Source: Lachnospiraceae bacterium
GTDB taxonomy: Bacteria > Bacillota_A > Clostridia > Lachnospirales > Lachnospiraceae
DNA length: 11,899 nt
Reading direction: 5' to 3'
Assembly: GCA_017652545.1 (NCBI GenBank)
Contig: JAGCAV010000232.1
Span: forward strand, 1 to 11,899
Both the position numbers and the translations under genes were made by a program. The notes under the pieces were generated by a model. The model searched no databases, was not told where the DNA came from, and worked only from the letters and a program-made list of their open reading frames with translations. Below, piece after piece: positions 1-6,530 of the stretch. How positions within the stretch are numbered: position 1 is the first letter of the stretch; each line of letters begins with the position of its first letter.

Positions 1-1381
1 AATAGGCGTTTCCTTCGTCATCCACAGCCAGCAGATAACGCAGCCAGCCGGCGATGGCAACAGGGATGCCGATCAGTTTTTCTGCGCTGCCATCCCGCTC
101 TACATAAGCCTTGATCGTCTCGCCGAAACGGAAAGGCACGCCCATGGAAATGTCCGTGCAGATGCGCTGGCTGGTATCACCCAGGTATTTGTTGGGAAAG
201 CGCTCATATACGACTTCGTCAATGAAAGCCTTCGGGGAGATGATCCCCGGATCCGGAACCACCGGAAGGCCTTCCTGATATCCCACCCGGTTGGCCAGCT
301 TCGCGAGCTCCGGATCCGACATGCCATCCGCGAACAGTTCATATCCCAGCATGACGTCATAAGGCCCCATGGCGGTATGGATGGGATTCAGGCAGACCGT
401 AAGCTTCATGCGCTCTGCTTTGATCACGGTGTCCTGATCTGCCATGTAAACGCCTGCCTTTTCCAGAGCCGGCCTGCCGTTCGGGAATTTGTCCTCCACC
501 ACCAGATACTGCGGTTCTTCCGCATTGACAAAGGGTGCGATGAACGTATGGCGGGCAGTGGTGATCGGCTGCATGTTCGCGATCCCGCTCTTTTCCAGAT
601 CATCCGCGATCTGCTCGCTCGGGCGCGGGGTGATCTTGTCGATCATGCTCCAGGGGAAGGTCACTTTGCTCTCGTCGCTGAGATAATCAATAAACCCTGC
701 TTCCACGAAACCTTTTTCTGCCCAGACCTTTGCCATCTCCAGAACGGAATCATGAAGCTTCTGCCCGTTTTTGGATACATTGTCCATGCTGACCAGCGCC
801 AGCGGCAGCTGCCCGGCCCGGTACCTTGCATACAGCATGGCTGTCACCACACCCATGGCACCGGTCACCTGTTCGGGGCCGTTTTCCATATCCGCCTTCA
901 CATACCCGAATATGGAGCCGTCCGCGCCGCGAAGTGCATACCCTTTTTCCGTAATGGTAAAGGAGACCATCTGCAGACTCGGGCTTGTAAAGACCTCTTT
1001 CAGCCGGCTCCAGGCTGCCTCATCTTTTGAGCAGGCCTTTATGCTCTCAGCCATGGTTCCTAGCACCCTTTTTCCGACTCTGCCGTCACCGTAAAGCCAT
1101 ACGCCGAGGACCAGATTGTCAAAAGGCGTGTAGATCCGGTCCACGACCTCATAGTCAAATGTTTCCACGCAGGTCAGGCCTGCATCCAGCGCACCGTCCC
1201 GGATCAGCTTATCCGCGATGCTGCCGACAAAAATCCTGAAAATATTACCGATTCCGAAGTGCACCCACACAGGTGTTTCCCGGCCTTTTCGCGCAACCGC
1301 CTCCACATCATAGGGCGGCAGCTCCACACCGGCCTTCTCCCACTCTTCCCGGGCCTGTAATCCTTTATACGTCAGTTCCAT
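1..1381 (-). CDS. Mannitol-dehydrogenase-family polyol/uronate oxidoreductase (3' end off window)
   Basis: NAD(P)-dependent oxidoreductase of the long-chain mannitol dehydrogenase / fructuronate reductase family, which interconverts a polyol or aldonate with a ketose or ketouronate in the cytoplasm. The reading frame is open from ATG at 1381 to the left edge, giving 460 residues; family members run about 480-540, so only the C-terminal tail is missing. Visible features are the N-terminal nucleotide-binding HFGIGNIFR (about 41-49), VSMDN (about 197-201, the family's oxyanion Asn region), TFPWSMIDKITPRP (about 241-254) and the catalytic block ERMKLTVCLNPIHT with K326, N332 and H335. The start is chosen because GGGAG lies about 9 nt upstream and the next frame sequence is a terminator region. 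It follows the ABC permease but is separated from it by an intrinsic terminator, so it may have its own promoter or depend on read-through. Substrate unknown: mannitol, arabitol, a heptitol or mannonate are all possible. The Lys-to-Asn spacing is one residue longer than in the Pseudomonas enzyme. Confidence 0.85.
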   Translation of the reverse strand, partial: MELTYKGLQAREEWEKAGVELPPYDVEAVARKGRETPVWVHFGIGNIFRIFVGSIADKLIRDGALDAGLTCVETFDYEVVDRIYTPFDNLVLGVWLYGDGRVGKRVLGTMAESIKACSKDEAAWSRLKEVFTSPSLQMVSFTITEKGYALRGADGSIFGYVKADMENGPEQVTGAMGVVTAMLYARYRAGQLPLALVSMDNVSKNGQKLHDSVLEMAKVWAEKGFVEAGFIDYLSDESKVTFPWSMIDKITPRPSEQIADDLEKSGIANMQPITTARHTFIAPFVNAEEPQYLVVEDKFPNGRPALEKAGVYMADQDTVIKAERMKLTVCLNPIHTAMGPYDVMLGYELFADGMSDPELAKLANRVGYQEGLPVVPDPGIISPKAFIDEVVYERFPNKYLGDTSQRICTDISMGVPFRFGETIKAYVERDGSAEKLIGIPVAIAGWLRYLLAVDDEGNAY

Positions 1382-1470
1382 GATACGATTCTCCCAATCC
1401 GTAAATACATGCTTTAGTCATCACTGCACGCCGGAACAAAGGCCGCAGGCGGACTTAAAGCTCCTCTACG

Positions 1471-1507
1471 ATAAAAACCTGCCTCTGCCTTCCGGCAGCA
1501 GGCAGGT
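1471..1507 (-). terminator. Intrinsic terminator after the ABC permease
   Basis: Read on the minus strand, an 8-bp stem (ACCTGCCT pairing with AGGCAGGT, plus-strand 1477-1484 and 1500-1507) continues after a single bulged base into a 5-bp inner stem (CTGCC/GGCAG) with a four-base loop, and is followed by TTTTTAT. This is a classic Rho-independent terminator. It begins about 40 nt after the permease stop. The rest of the 167-nt gap (1382-1548) holds GTAAATACA at 1401-1409, the reverse complement of a motif in the divergent control region, and no convincing -35/-10 pair for the dehydrogenase that follows. Confidence 0.85.
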
Positions 1508-1548
1508 AAAAATCAGTTATCCGTAAACTTTCCTTCAGACACCTGTTA

Positions 1549-2514
1549 TTATGAAGCTTTGCTCTTGTTGGTCAGGCAGTCGATACCGACAGCGACCGCA
1601 AGGACGAGACCCTTGACGACCATCTGGGTGTACTCGGAAACGTTCATCAGGATCATGCCGTTGGTCAGGGAGCCGATGATCAGCACGCCGGCCACAACGC
1701 CGGAGATCCGGCCGATACCGCCGCTGACGGAAACGCCGCCCAGAACTACGCAGGTGATGACGTCGAATTCAAGTCCCTTACCAACTGTGGTCTGTGCGGA
1801 ACCGGAACGGGAAAGAAGCACGATACCGGCCAGGGAAGCAAACAGTCCGGACAGCGCATAGATGAGATATTTCATCTTGCTGACACGGATACCGGAAAGT
1901 TCCGCAGCCTCTTCGTTTCCGCCGATTGCGTAGAAATAACGACCGAAGTAGGACTTGTTCAGAATGAAACTGCCGATCGCGAAGCAGGCTGCCATGATGA
2001 TCGCGCAGATCGGAATGGGGCCGATGGTCCAGCGGGCGAACAGGTTGATTGCCGGATACGTTTTGGTGAAACCGGAAATCGGACGGCCGTTGGTGATCAG
2101 GAAGGCGATACCTTCAAACACCGTCTGAGAAGCGAAGGTCGCGATCAGGGCAGGCATACCGATGGTAGAAACCATGAAACCGTTCAGCAGGCCGATCAGG
2201 ACGCCGGCGATCATGGAGATCAGAATGGCGATCCACATGTTCCAGCCCATGTTGACCATCATGAACGCGCAGAGCATGTTGACCAGCGTGATGATGGAAC
2301 CGATACTCAGATCGATGCCTGCGATCAGGATCACGAACGTCATACCGACGGACGCGATACCATAGTAGGAAACCTGACGCATGATGTTGACCATATTGCT
2401 GCCTGAAATGAATGTGCCGCCGCTGGCTATGGCAAAGAAGATGACCTCAATGATGAAGACAAGCCAGATGGCATTTGTCCTGACCAGATTCTTTACATTT
2501 ACATTGTTCTCCAC
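1549..2514 (-). CDS. Ribose-type sugar ABC transporter permease
   Basis: Membrane subunit of a CUT2 (ribose/xylose/galactose-type) ABC importer, 321 residues, the usual RbsC-like length. It is strongly hydrophobic with about eight or more membrane segments: 16-32, 53-80, 95-115, 120-140, 166-184, 217-236, 254-290 and 299-312 are the clearest. GIDLSIGSI (about 67-75) and GGNEEAAELSGI (about 198-209, the cytoplasmic loop that contacts the ATPase) are family hallmarks. I choose a GTG start at 2514 because AGGAGG sits 9 nt upstream at 2524-2529; the longer frame would begin inside the ATPase gene without a ribosome site. The ATPase stop is only 4 nt upstream and its last codons carry this ribosome site, so the two are translationally coupled. 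Substrate cannot be read from this subunit; context points to a sugar or polyol. Confidence 0.93.
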   Translation of the reverse strand: MENNVNVKNLVRTNAIWLVFIIEVIFFAIASGGTFISGSNMVNIMRQVSYYGIASVGMTFVILIAGIDLSIGSIITLVNMLCAFMMVNMGWNMWIAILISMIAGVLIGLLNGFMVSTIGMPALIATFASQTVFEGIAFLITNGRPISGFTKTYPAINLFARWTIGPIPICAIIMAACFAIGSFILNKSYFGRYFYAIGGNEEAAELSGIRVSKMKYLIYALSGLFASLAGIVLLSRSGSAQTTVGKGLEFDVITCVVLGGVSVSGGIGRISGVVAGVLIIGSLTNGMILMNVSEYTQMVVKGLVLAVAVGIDCLTNKSKAS

Positions 2515-2518
2515 TTTA

Positions 2519-4027
2519 TTAATCCTCCTTCCGATCCGCGACCGCCGATGCATAGGTCATAATCGTATCAGCGTTAAACTCGTCCTTTTCCAGTTCACCG
2601 GTCATCACGCCTTCAGCCAGTACAATGATCCTGTCGGACATGCCGATCAGCTCTTCCATTTCCGATGAGATCATCAGCACTGCGCGCCCCTGCTGGACCA
2701 GGTCATTGATCAGTTTGTAAATTTCAAACTTGGCACCTACGTCAATACCGCGGGTCGGCTCATCGAAAATGATCAGCTGGGAATCGGCTGCCAGCCATTT
2801 TCCGAGAATAACCTTCTGCTGGTTGCCGCCTGAGAGGTTCTTGACCAGCTGGTTGATGGTCGGGCACTTGATCTGGATCTCCTCACGGAATTTCTCTGCT
2901 GTTCTTTTTTCAATACCCGAATTGATTACGCTTGCCGTCGAGATGCGCTTGTAGATGGGCATGTTGATATTGTTCTTGATGGAGATGCCCAGCAGAGCGC
3001 CATGTCCTTTTCTGTCTTCGTGAACAAGGGCAATGCCCAGGTCAATGGCTTCCCTGGGTGATTTCGGATTGATCTCTTTCCCGTTCAGGAGAATCTGTCC
3101 GGATTCCTTCGGCTTGGCACCGAAGATCAGTTCTGCCAGCTCCGTACGGCCGGCACCGACCAGGCCGCCCAGTCCCAGCACCTCGCCGGCATGGACCTTC
3201 AGGTTCATATTCGTGTCGCCGTTTCCGCAGACATTCTTAAGTTCCAGCACCACCTTGCTCTCGTCAACACAGTTCGGGCGGGGCGGGAATTTCTGCGTCA
3301 TCTCACGGCCGACCATCAGGCGGATCAGCTGGTCAACATTGGCTTCCTTCGTGATCAGCGTGTCGACATACTCACCGTCGCGGATAACCTCGATCCGGTC
3401 GGAAAGATGGAAGATCTCTTCCAGTCTATGAGAAATATAGATAATGGAAACGCCTTTCTTTTTCAGCAGTTCCACTACTTTGAACATACTTTCAACTTCA
3501 TTGTTTGTCAGCGGCGCGCTGGGCTCATCCATGATCAGCACCTGGGCGTTCTGCTGAACCGCTTTCGCGATCTCGATCATCTGCTGATAACCGACAGACA
3601 GGTTTTTAACCAGCTCTCTGGGATTGATCTTGATCCTGAGCTGGTCAAAGGCTTCCTTCGCTTTTTCCTCCATGGCCCTCTTGTCGATCATGACACCCTT
3701 TCGGATCGGGCGGCCAAGGAACAGGTTCTCAGCAGCGGAGAGTTCTTTTACATTATTGAATTCCTGATAAATGATGGCAATGCCGTTTTCCGCAGCCAGC
3801 TGCGGAGTCATACGGTCAAACTCCTTGCCGTTGATCTTGATTTTGCCGGAAGTGGGGATAACGGCACCGGAACAGCATTTGATCAGGGTGGATTTTCCGG
3901 CTCCGTTTTCACCGATCAGTCCCAGGATCTCACCGCGGCGAAGCTGCAGGGTAACATCCGCAAGAGCCGTCACGCCGGGATATTCTTTCCGGATGTGTTC
4001 CAGTTCAAGAACATAATCTTCGCTCAT
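2519..4027 (-). CDS. Sugar ABC transporter ATPase, two nucleotide-binding domains (RbsA/MglA type)
   Basis: Cytoplasmic ATPase driving the CUT2 importer, 502 residues, normal for this family. Domain 1: Walker A GENGAGKST (39-47, Lys45), signature LSVGYQQ (143-149), Walker B LIMDEP (Asp167, Glu168) and switch His200. Domain 2: degenerate Walker A GLVGAGRTE (288-296), VHEDRKGHG (335-343), signature LSGGNQQ (398-404), Walker B IIFDEPTRGID (420-429), with Ser in place of the switch His (ISSEMEE). This asymmetry, with a weakened second site, is normal for the family. Start chosen at ATG 4027, with GAGGAGGT ending 5 nt upstream; the frame extends further upstream but without sequence resembling the family. 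A 256-nt gap separates it from the binding-protein gene. It is coupled to the permease gene on its other side. Confidence 0.96.
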   Translation of the reverse strand: MSEDYVLELEHIRKEYPGVTALADVTLQLRRGEILGLIGENGAGKSTLIKCCSGAVIPTSGKIKINGKEFDRMTPQLAAENGIAIIYQEFNNVKELSAAENLFLGRPIRKGVMIDKRAMEEKAKEAFDQLRIKINPRELVKNLSVGYQQMIEIAKAVQQNAQVLIMDEPSAPLTNNEVESMFKVVELLKKKGVSIIYISHRLEEIFHLSDRIEVIRDGEYVDTLITKEANVDQLIRLMVGREMTQKFPPRPNCVDESKVVLELKNVCGNGDTNMNLKVHAGEVLGLGGLVGAGRTELAELIFGAKPKESGQILLNGKEINPKSPREAIDLGIALVHEDRKGHGALLGISIKNNINMPIYKRISTASVINSGIEKRTAEKFREEIQIKCPTINQLVKNLSGGNQQKVILGKWLAADSQLIIFDEPTRGIDVGAKFEIYKLINDLVQQGRAVLMISSEMEELIGMSDRIIVLAEGVMTGELEKDEFNADTIMTYASAVADRKED

Positions 4028-4198
4028 TTGCGACCTCCTCATCTTAGATTTTTCGGGGATTCGCATCGCTTTCCCCCTCATGCCTCCTTCCGGCCTTTCG
4101 GATATGAATGTCTGTATTTGCCGGAGGCTGCTGCAGATGAAGGGTGGGCTTTTCATTTCTCCCGAGGCCTTGCCGGCTTTCCTTCATCTACAAGATAT

Positions 4199-4225
4199 GC
4201 GCCCCCTCCCCGGGGGAAGGGACGC
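4199..4225 (-). promoter_or_regulatory. GC-rich hairpin in the binding-protein/ATPase gap
   Basis: On the minus-strand transcript this 27-nt stretch folds back on itself almost completely: GCGTCCCTTCCCC against GGGGAGGGGGCGC, with two G-T wobbles and only a tight loop. No U-run follows, so it is not a standard intrinsic terminator. Its place between a binding-protein gene and the ATPase gene fits a 3' stabiliser or partial attenuator that gives binding protein in excess over the membrane subunits, which is known for such operons; that role here is inference. The rest of the 4028-4283 gap holds a smaller stem just after the binding-protein stop (AATACC/GGTATT, 4256-4270) and no plausible gene. 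Confidence 0.55.
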
Positions 4226-4283
4226 ACGTCGGTTTTCTTTCAATTACTCAGTTCGAATACCTTCGGTATTTCATCCGGATGGA

Positions 4284-5318
4284 TTATTTCATACCGGCCT
4301 GGATTGCTTCAACAGTCTCAGGAGTGATCTTGGTGAAGCCGCGGAACACGTTCTGTGCGCCAACGTTGTCAGCCAGGATCAGCGCATACATAGCTGCGCA
4401 GGAACGAGCGGTGTCTTCGTCAGAACCTTCGAAACCGATGATACCTTTTGCAGGATAGGTCTCGTCAGCCAGCTGCTCAAGCTGCTGTTTGGTCACGTCT
4501 GTGGTGAACACGCCCATGTCATCGGGGATCTCGCCGTTGGTGTAGATGTTCAGAGCTTCGTCAGCACCGATCATAGCGCCTGCGCCGATACCTGCAACAA
4601 CCTTTGCATCCGGATGAGCCTGCAGAGTGGTCTCAACAGCGGTCTGAGCATCGGAAGCGATGATGCCGGCCTGGTTTGCAACGATCTCATACTTGCCGTC
4701 AGCAACGTTTGCAAGACCTTCCATGATACCTTCTTCTCTCTCAAGAAGGATCTTGGTCTGCGGATAGCCGATGACGATAACTTCTGCCTGGTTGTCCTCA
4801 GCGTATTTCTCGTTGATGAACTCACCGGCCATTTCGCCGATCGCAACACCCAGGTTGTGGTTGTTCAGGATCCAGTTGGCATCGGTGTTCTCCATCGGGT
4901 CATCCCAGCACATCACCTTGATGCCCGCATCGCGTGCTTCTGCGCATACATCTTCAACAGCAGCAGCATCTGACGGATGGACCATGATCAGGTCGCAGCC
5001 GGCGGAGATGAAGTTCTCGATCTGACCGATCTGGGTAGCGGAGCTGTCGTCACAGGCTACGATGGTGTACTCAGCTTTCTGCTCATCCAGGAACTCGCCG
5101 AGAGCGGTCATAACGCCTGCCCAGTAAGCATTCTGCAGGGACTGAATGGTGATGCCCAGTTTCTTGCCTTCAAGAATGGAGAAATCTGCTTTTGAATAGA
5201 ATTCTTCGTTAGCCTCGACACCTTCGGTATCGCCGGTGGACTCTGCGAAGGAAACCATTGCCATTGAGGAGATTGCCAGCACGCCGGCCATCAGGATTGT
5301 CAGGATACGTTTCTTCAT
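4284..5318 (-). CDS. Sugar-binding protein of the ABC importer (ribose-type, Peripla_BP_4-like)
   Basis: Extracytoplasmic substrate-binding protein of the CUT2 importer, 344 residues. The N-terminus MKKRILTILMAGVLAISSM is a typical secretion signal, with probable signal peptidase I cleavage after SFA (about residue 25); no lipobox Cys follows, which is unusual for a monoderm Firmicute binding protein. The mature part has the ribose-binding-protein pattern: GKKLGITIQSLQNAYWAGV at the first strand, DLIMVHPSDAAAVEDVC, VMCWDDP in the hinge region, and a second lobe with an ILLEREEGIMEGL helix and KVVAGIGAGAMIGADEAL. Start at ATG 5318: AGGAGG (5328-5333) is 9 nt away, whereas the ATG at 5327 touches the ribosome site directly. 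The gene lies 103 nt after the SDR gene and 256 nt before the ATPase gene. Ligand unknown; the conserved Asp and aromatic residues fit a sugar or polyol. Confidence 0.92.
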   Translation of the reverse strand: MKKRILTILMAGVLAISSMAMVSFAESTGDTEGVEANEEFYSKADFSILEGKKLGITIQSLQNAYWAGVMTALGEFLDEQKAEYTIVACDDSSATQIGQIENFISAGCDLIMVHPSDAAAVEDVCAEARDAGIKVMCWDDPMENTDANWILNNHNLGVAIGEMAGEFINEKYAEDNQAEVIVIGYPQTKILLEREEGIMEGLANVADGKYEIVANQAGIIASDAQTAVETTLQAHPDAKVVAGIGAGAMIGADEALNIYTNGEIPDDMGVFTTDVTKQQLEQLADETYPAKGIIGFEGSDEDTARSCAAMYALILADNVGAQNVFRGFTKITPETVEAIQAGMK

Positions 5319-5421
5319 TTTGTACATCCTCCTTTTGTTGGAATGAAAATGTTTATTAATCAAACGCTCCGGCACTTGCCATCCCGGAACATCAGATTCG
5401 GTTGAAATATGACCCGCCAGA

Positions 5422-6198
5422 TCAGAAGCACGTGAACGCGCCGTCGATGATGAAGTCGGAGCCGGTGGTGAAGGTCGCTGCATCACTTGCAAGGTAAACG
5501 ACCACGCCCATCAGTTCTTCCGGTTTTCCAAGTCTTCCCATGGGAGCCATGGCGTTCCACTGATCGATCAGCGCTTTCAGATGCGGCGCTGCCAGGACCA
5601 GTTCCGTGCCGATATATCCCGGGCTGATGGAGTTGACGCGAACACCCTTCTTGGCCCACTCGACTGCCAGTGATTTGGTCAGCTGCATCACACCCGCCTT
5701 GGACGCGTTGTATGCGCACTGCGGCTGCGGAACATTGACGATATGACCGGACATGGAAGCCGTATTGATGATGGAGCCGCCGCCATTGGCAAGCATGTAT
5801 TTGCCGGCGATGGTGTCGGTCAGGAACACACTGTTCAGGTTGACATTGATGATCTTCAGCCACTGGGCATAGGTCATCTCTTCCGCCGGTGCGTTGATGC
5901 AGATGCCTGCGTTGGCATGGCAGAAATCCAGTCCGCCAAGCTGCTTCACGACCTCGTTCACCATCTCCTGAACCTGCGCCTCATCGGTCACATCACATTT
6001 CAGGGCAATGGTCTTGCGGCCTGTGGCTTCCGCGATCTCCTTCGCTGTGACGACGGCAGTTTCATAATCCATGTCGACAATGGCTACATCCGCACCTGCC
6101 TCGGCAAAAGCAGTCGCCGTGCACTTTCCGATGCCTCTTGCCGCGCCGGTAACAAAACCCTTCTTACCGTCCAGACGCATTTTTTCAATGATTCCCAT
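5422..6198 (-). CDS. Short-chain dehydrogenase/reductase, polyol (arabinitol/sorbitol-like) dehydrogenase
   Basis: Cytoplasmic classical SDR of 258 residues. It has the cofactor loop TGAARGIG (17-24), an Asp at the end of strand 2 (VD, Asp42) that favours NAD(H) over NADP(H), NAG (96-98), Asn120, and the catalytic Ser150, Tyr163 and Lys167 (YNASK). The run SMSGHIVNVPQPQCAYN before the active Tyr resembles fungal D-arabinitol 2-dehydrogenase and sorbose reductase-type SDRs, so polyol/ketose interconversion is the likely reaction; this is from remembered family patterns, not a search. Start at ATG 6198, with AAGGAGG 6 nt upstream. It is the first gene of the minus-strand operon, about 74 nt from the predicted transcription start, which suggests the first metabolic step after uptake. 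Exact substrate unknown. Confidence 0.9.
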   Translation of the reverse strand: MGIIEKMRLDGKKGFVTGAARGIGKCTATAFAEAGADVAIVDMDYETAVVTAKEIAEATGRKTIALKCDVTDEAQVQEMVNEVVKQLGGLDFCHANAGICINAPAEEMTYAQWLKIINVNLNSVFLTDTIAGKYMLANGGGSIINTASMSGHIVNVPQPQCAYNASKAGVMQLTKSLAVEWAKKGVRVNSISPGYIGTELVLAAPHLKALIDQWNAMAPMGRLGKPEELMGVVVYLASDAATFTTGSDFIIDGAFTCF

Positions 6199-6216
6199 AA
6201 AAAACCTCCTTGTTTT

Positions 6217-6228
6217 CGGAATATTCCG
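6217..6228. repeat. 12-bp perfect palindrome in the SDR leader
   Basis: CGGAATATTCCG is a perfect 12-bp inverted repeat lying 6 nt upstream of the SDR ribosome site and inside the predicted 5' leader. It could be a protein-binding site for a second regulator or just a short chance palindrome. As RNA it cannot form a useful hairpin because it has no loop. Confidence 0.45.
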
Positions 6229-6260
6229 GGCAATTCATACAACTCAATAATGTAAAATCG

Positions 6261-6287
6261 GTTTACTGAATTGACACCATTGTAAAC
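6261..6287. promoter_or_regulatory. Putative operator over the SDR-operon promoter
   Basis: GTTTAC (6261-6266) and GTAAAC (6282-6287) form an inverted pair 15 bases apart. The right arm is part of TGTAAACAA (6281-6289), the reverse complement of TTGTTTACA found again at 6406-6414. The pair covers the predicted -10 element and start point of the minus-strand promoter, the place expected for a repressor. The divergently encoded ROK protein is the natural candidate to bind it; that assignment is inference. Confidence 0.5.
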
Positions 6288-6307
6288 AATATGCGTTATA
6301 CTGTCAA
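6279..6307 (-). promoter_or_regulatory. Sigma-A type promoter of the SDR-ABC operon
   Basis: On the minus strand, TTGACA (plus 6302-6307, all six bases consensus) is followed after exactly 17 bases by TACAAT (plus 6279-6284, five of six consensus). Transcription would start near 6272, leaving a leader of about 74 nt before the SDR start codon. This is the only near-perfect promoter I see in the window. Confidence 0.8.
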
Positions 6308-6384
6308 CACGAAAAAAGTACCAATTTTTCATTTTTATTTTCAGTAATAAGTTCCAATTCCATTTCTGTGAAAGATTTGATAAG

Positions 6385-6414
6385 GTAAAGTGTATTTACA
6401 AAATCTTGTTTACA
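6385..6414. promoter_or_regulatory. Putative operator cluster upstream of the ROK gene
   Basis: GTAAA and TTTAC form an inverted repeat with a 5-base spacer (6385-6399), followed 6 bases later by TTGTTTACA (6406-6414), the same 9-mer that overlaps the -10 of the opposite promoter. On the plus strand TTGTTTACA runs into TACATAAT, a possible -10 for the ROK gene, but no good -35 pairs with it. The arrangement suggests the same regulator controls both directions. Confidence 0.4.
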
Positions 6415-6440
6415 TAATTGTTTTTTGTTACTTTTGCCTT

Positions 6441-6458
6441 CTGTGATGCTCCTCACAG
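6441..6458. promoter_or_regulatory. CRP-like palindrome in the ROK leader
   Basis: CTGTGA, six bases, TCACAG: the core is TGTGA-N6-TCACA, which equals the Escherichia coli CRP consensus halves. A Crp/Fnr-family regulator might bind here. Alternatively it is an RNA hairpin (6-bp stem, 6-nt loop) in the ROK leader that competes with a second stem, TGCTC/GAGCA (6447-6451 and 6458-6462). No protein for either role is in the window. Confidence 0.35.
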
Positions 6459-6530
6459 AGCAGTCTGAAGCAGCAGGCCGGGTGCAGAAAGCAGATCGTC
6501 AACAACAGATATGATACGGTGGGCAGAGCT

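Noticed and set aside
377..1030. Plus-strand open frame of 217 codons at the left end
   Set aside because: Shadow of the mannitol-type dehydrogenase on the other strand, whose motifs and codon pattern are clear.
4028..4156. N-terminal extension of the ABC ATPase (about 43 more codons)
   Set aside because: The extension has no family similarity, while GAGGAGGT precedes the internal ATG at 4027.
3191..4327. Plus-strand open frame of 378 codons across the ATPase gene
   Set aside because: It is antisense to a clear two-domain ABC ATPase, has no family motif, and runs into the intergenic gap.
4080..4973. Plus-strand open frame of 297 codons across the binding-protein gene
   Set aside because: Antisense to a well-supported gene with signal peptide and ribosome site; no recognisable motif.
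5319..5492. N-terminal extension of the binding protein overlapping the SDR gene
   Set aside because: It would hide the secretion signal; ATG 5318 has AGGAGG at the right distance.
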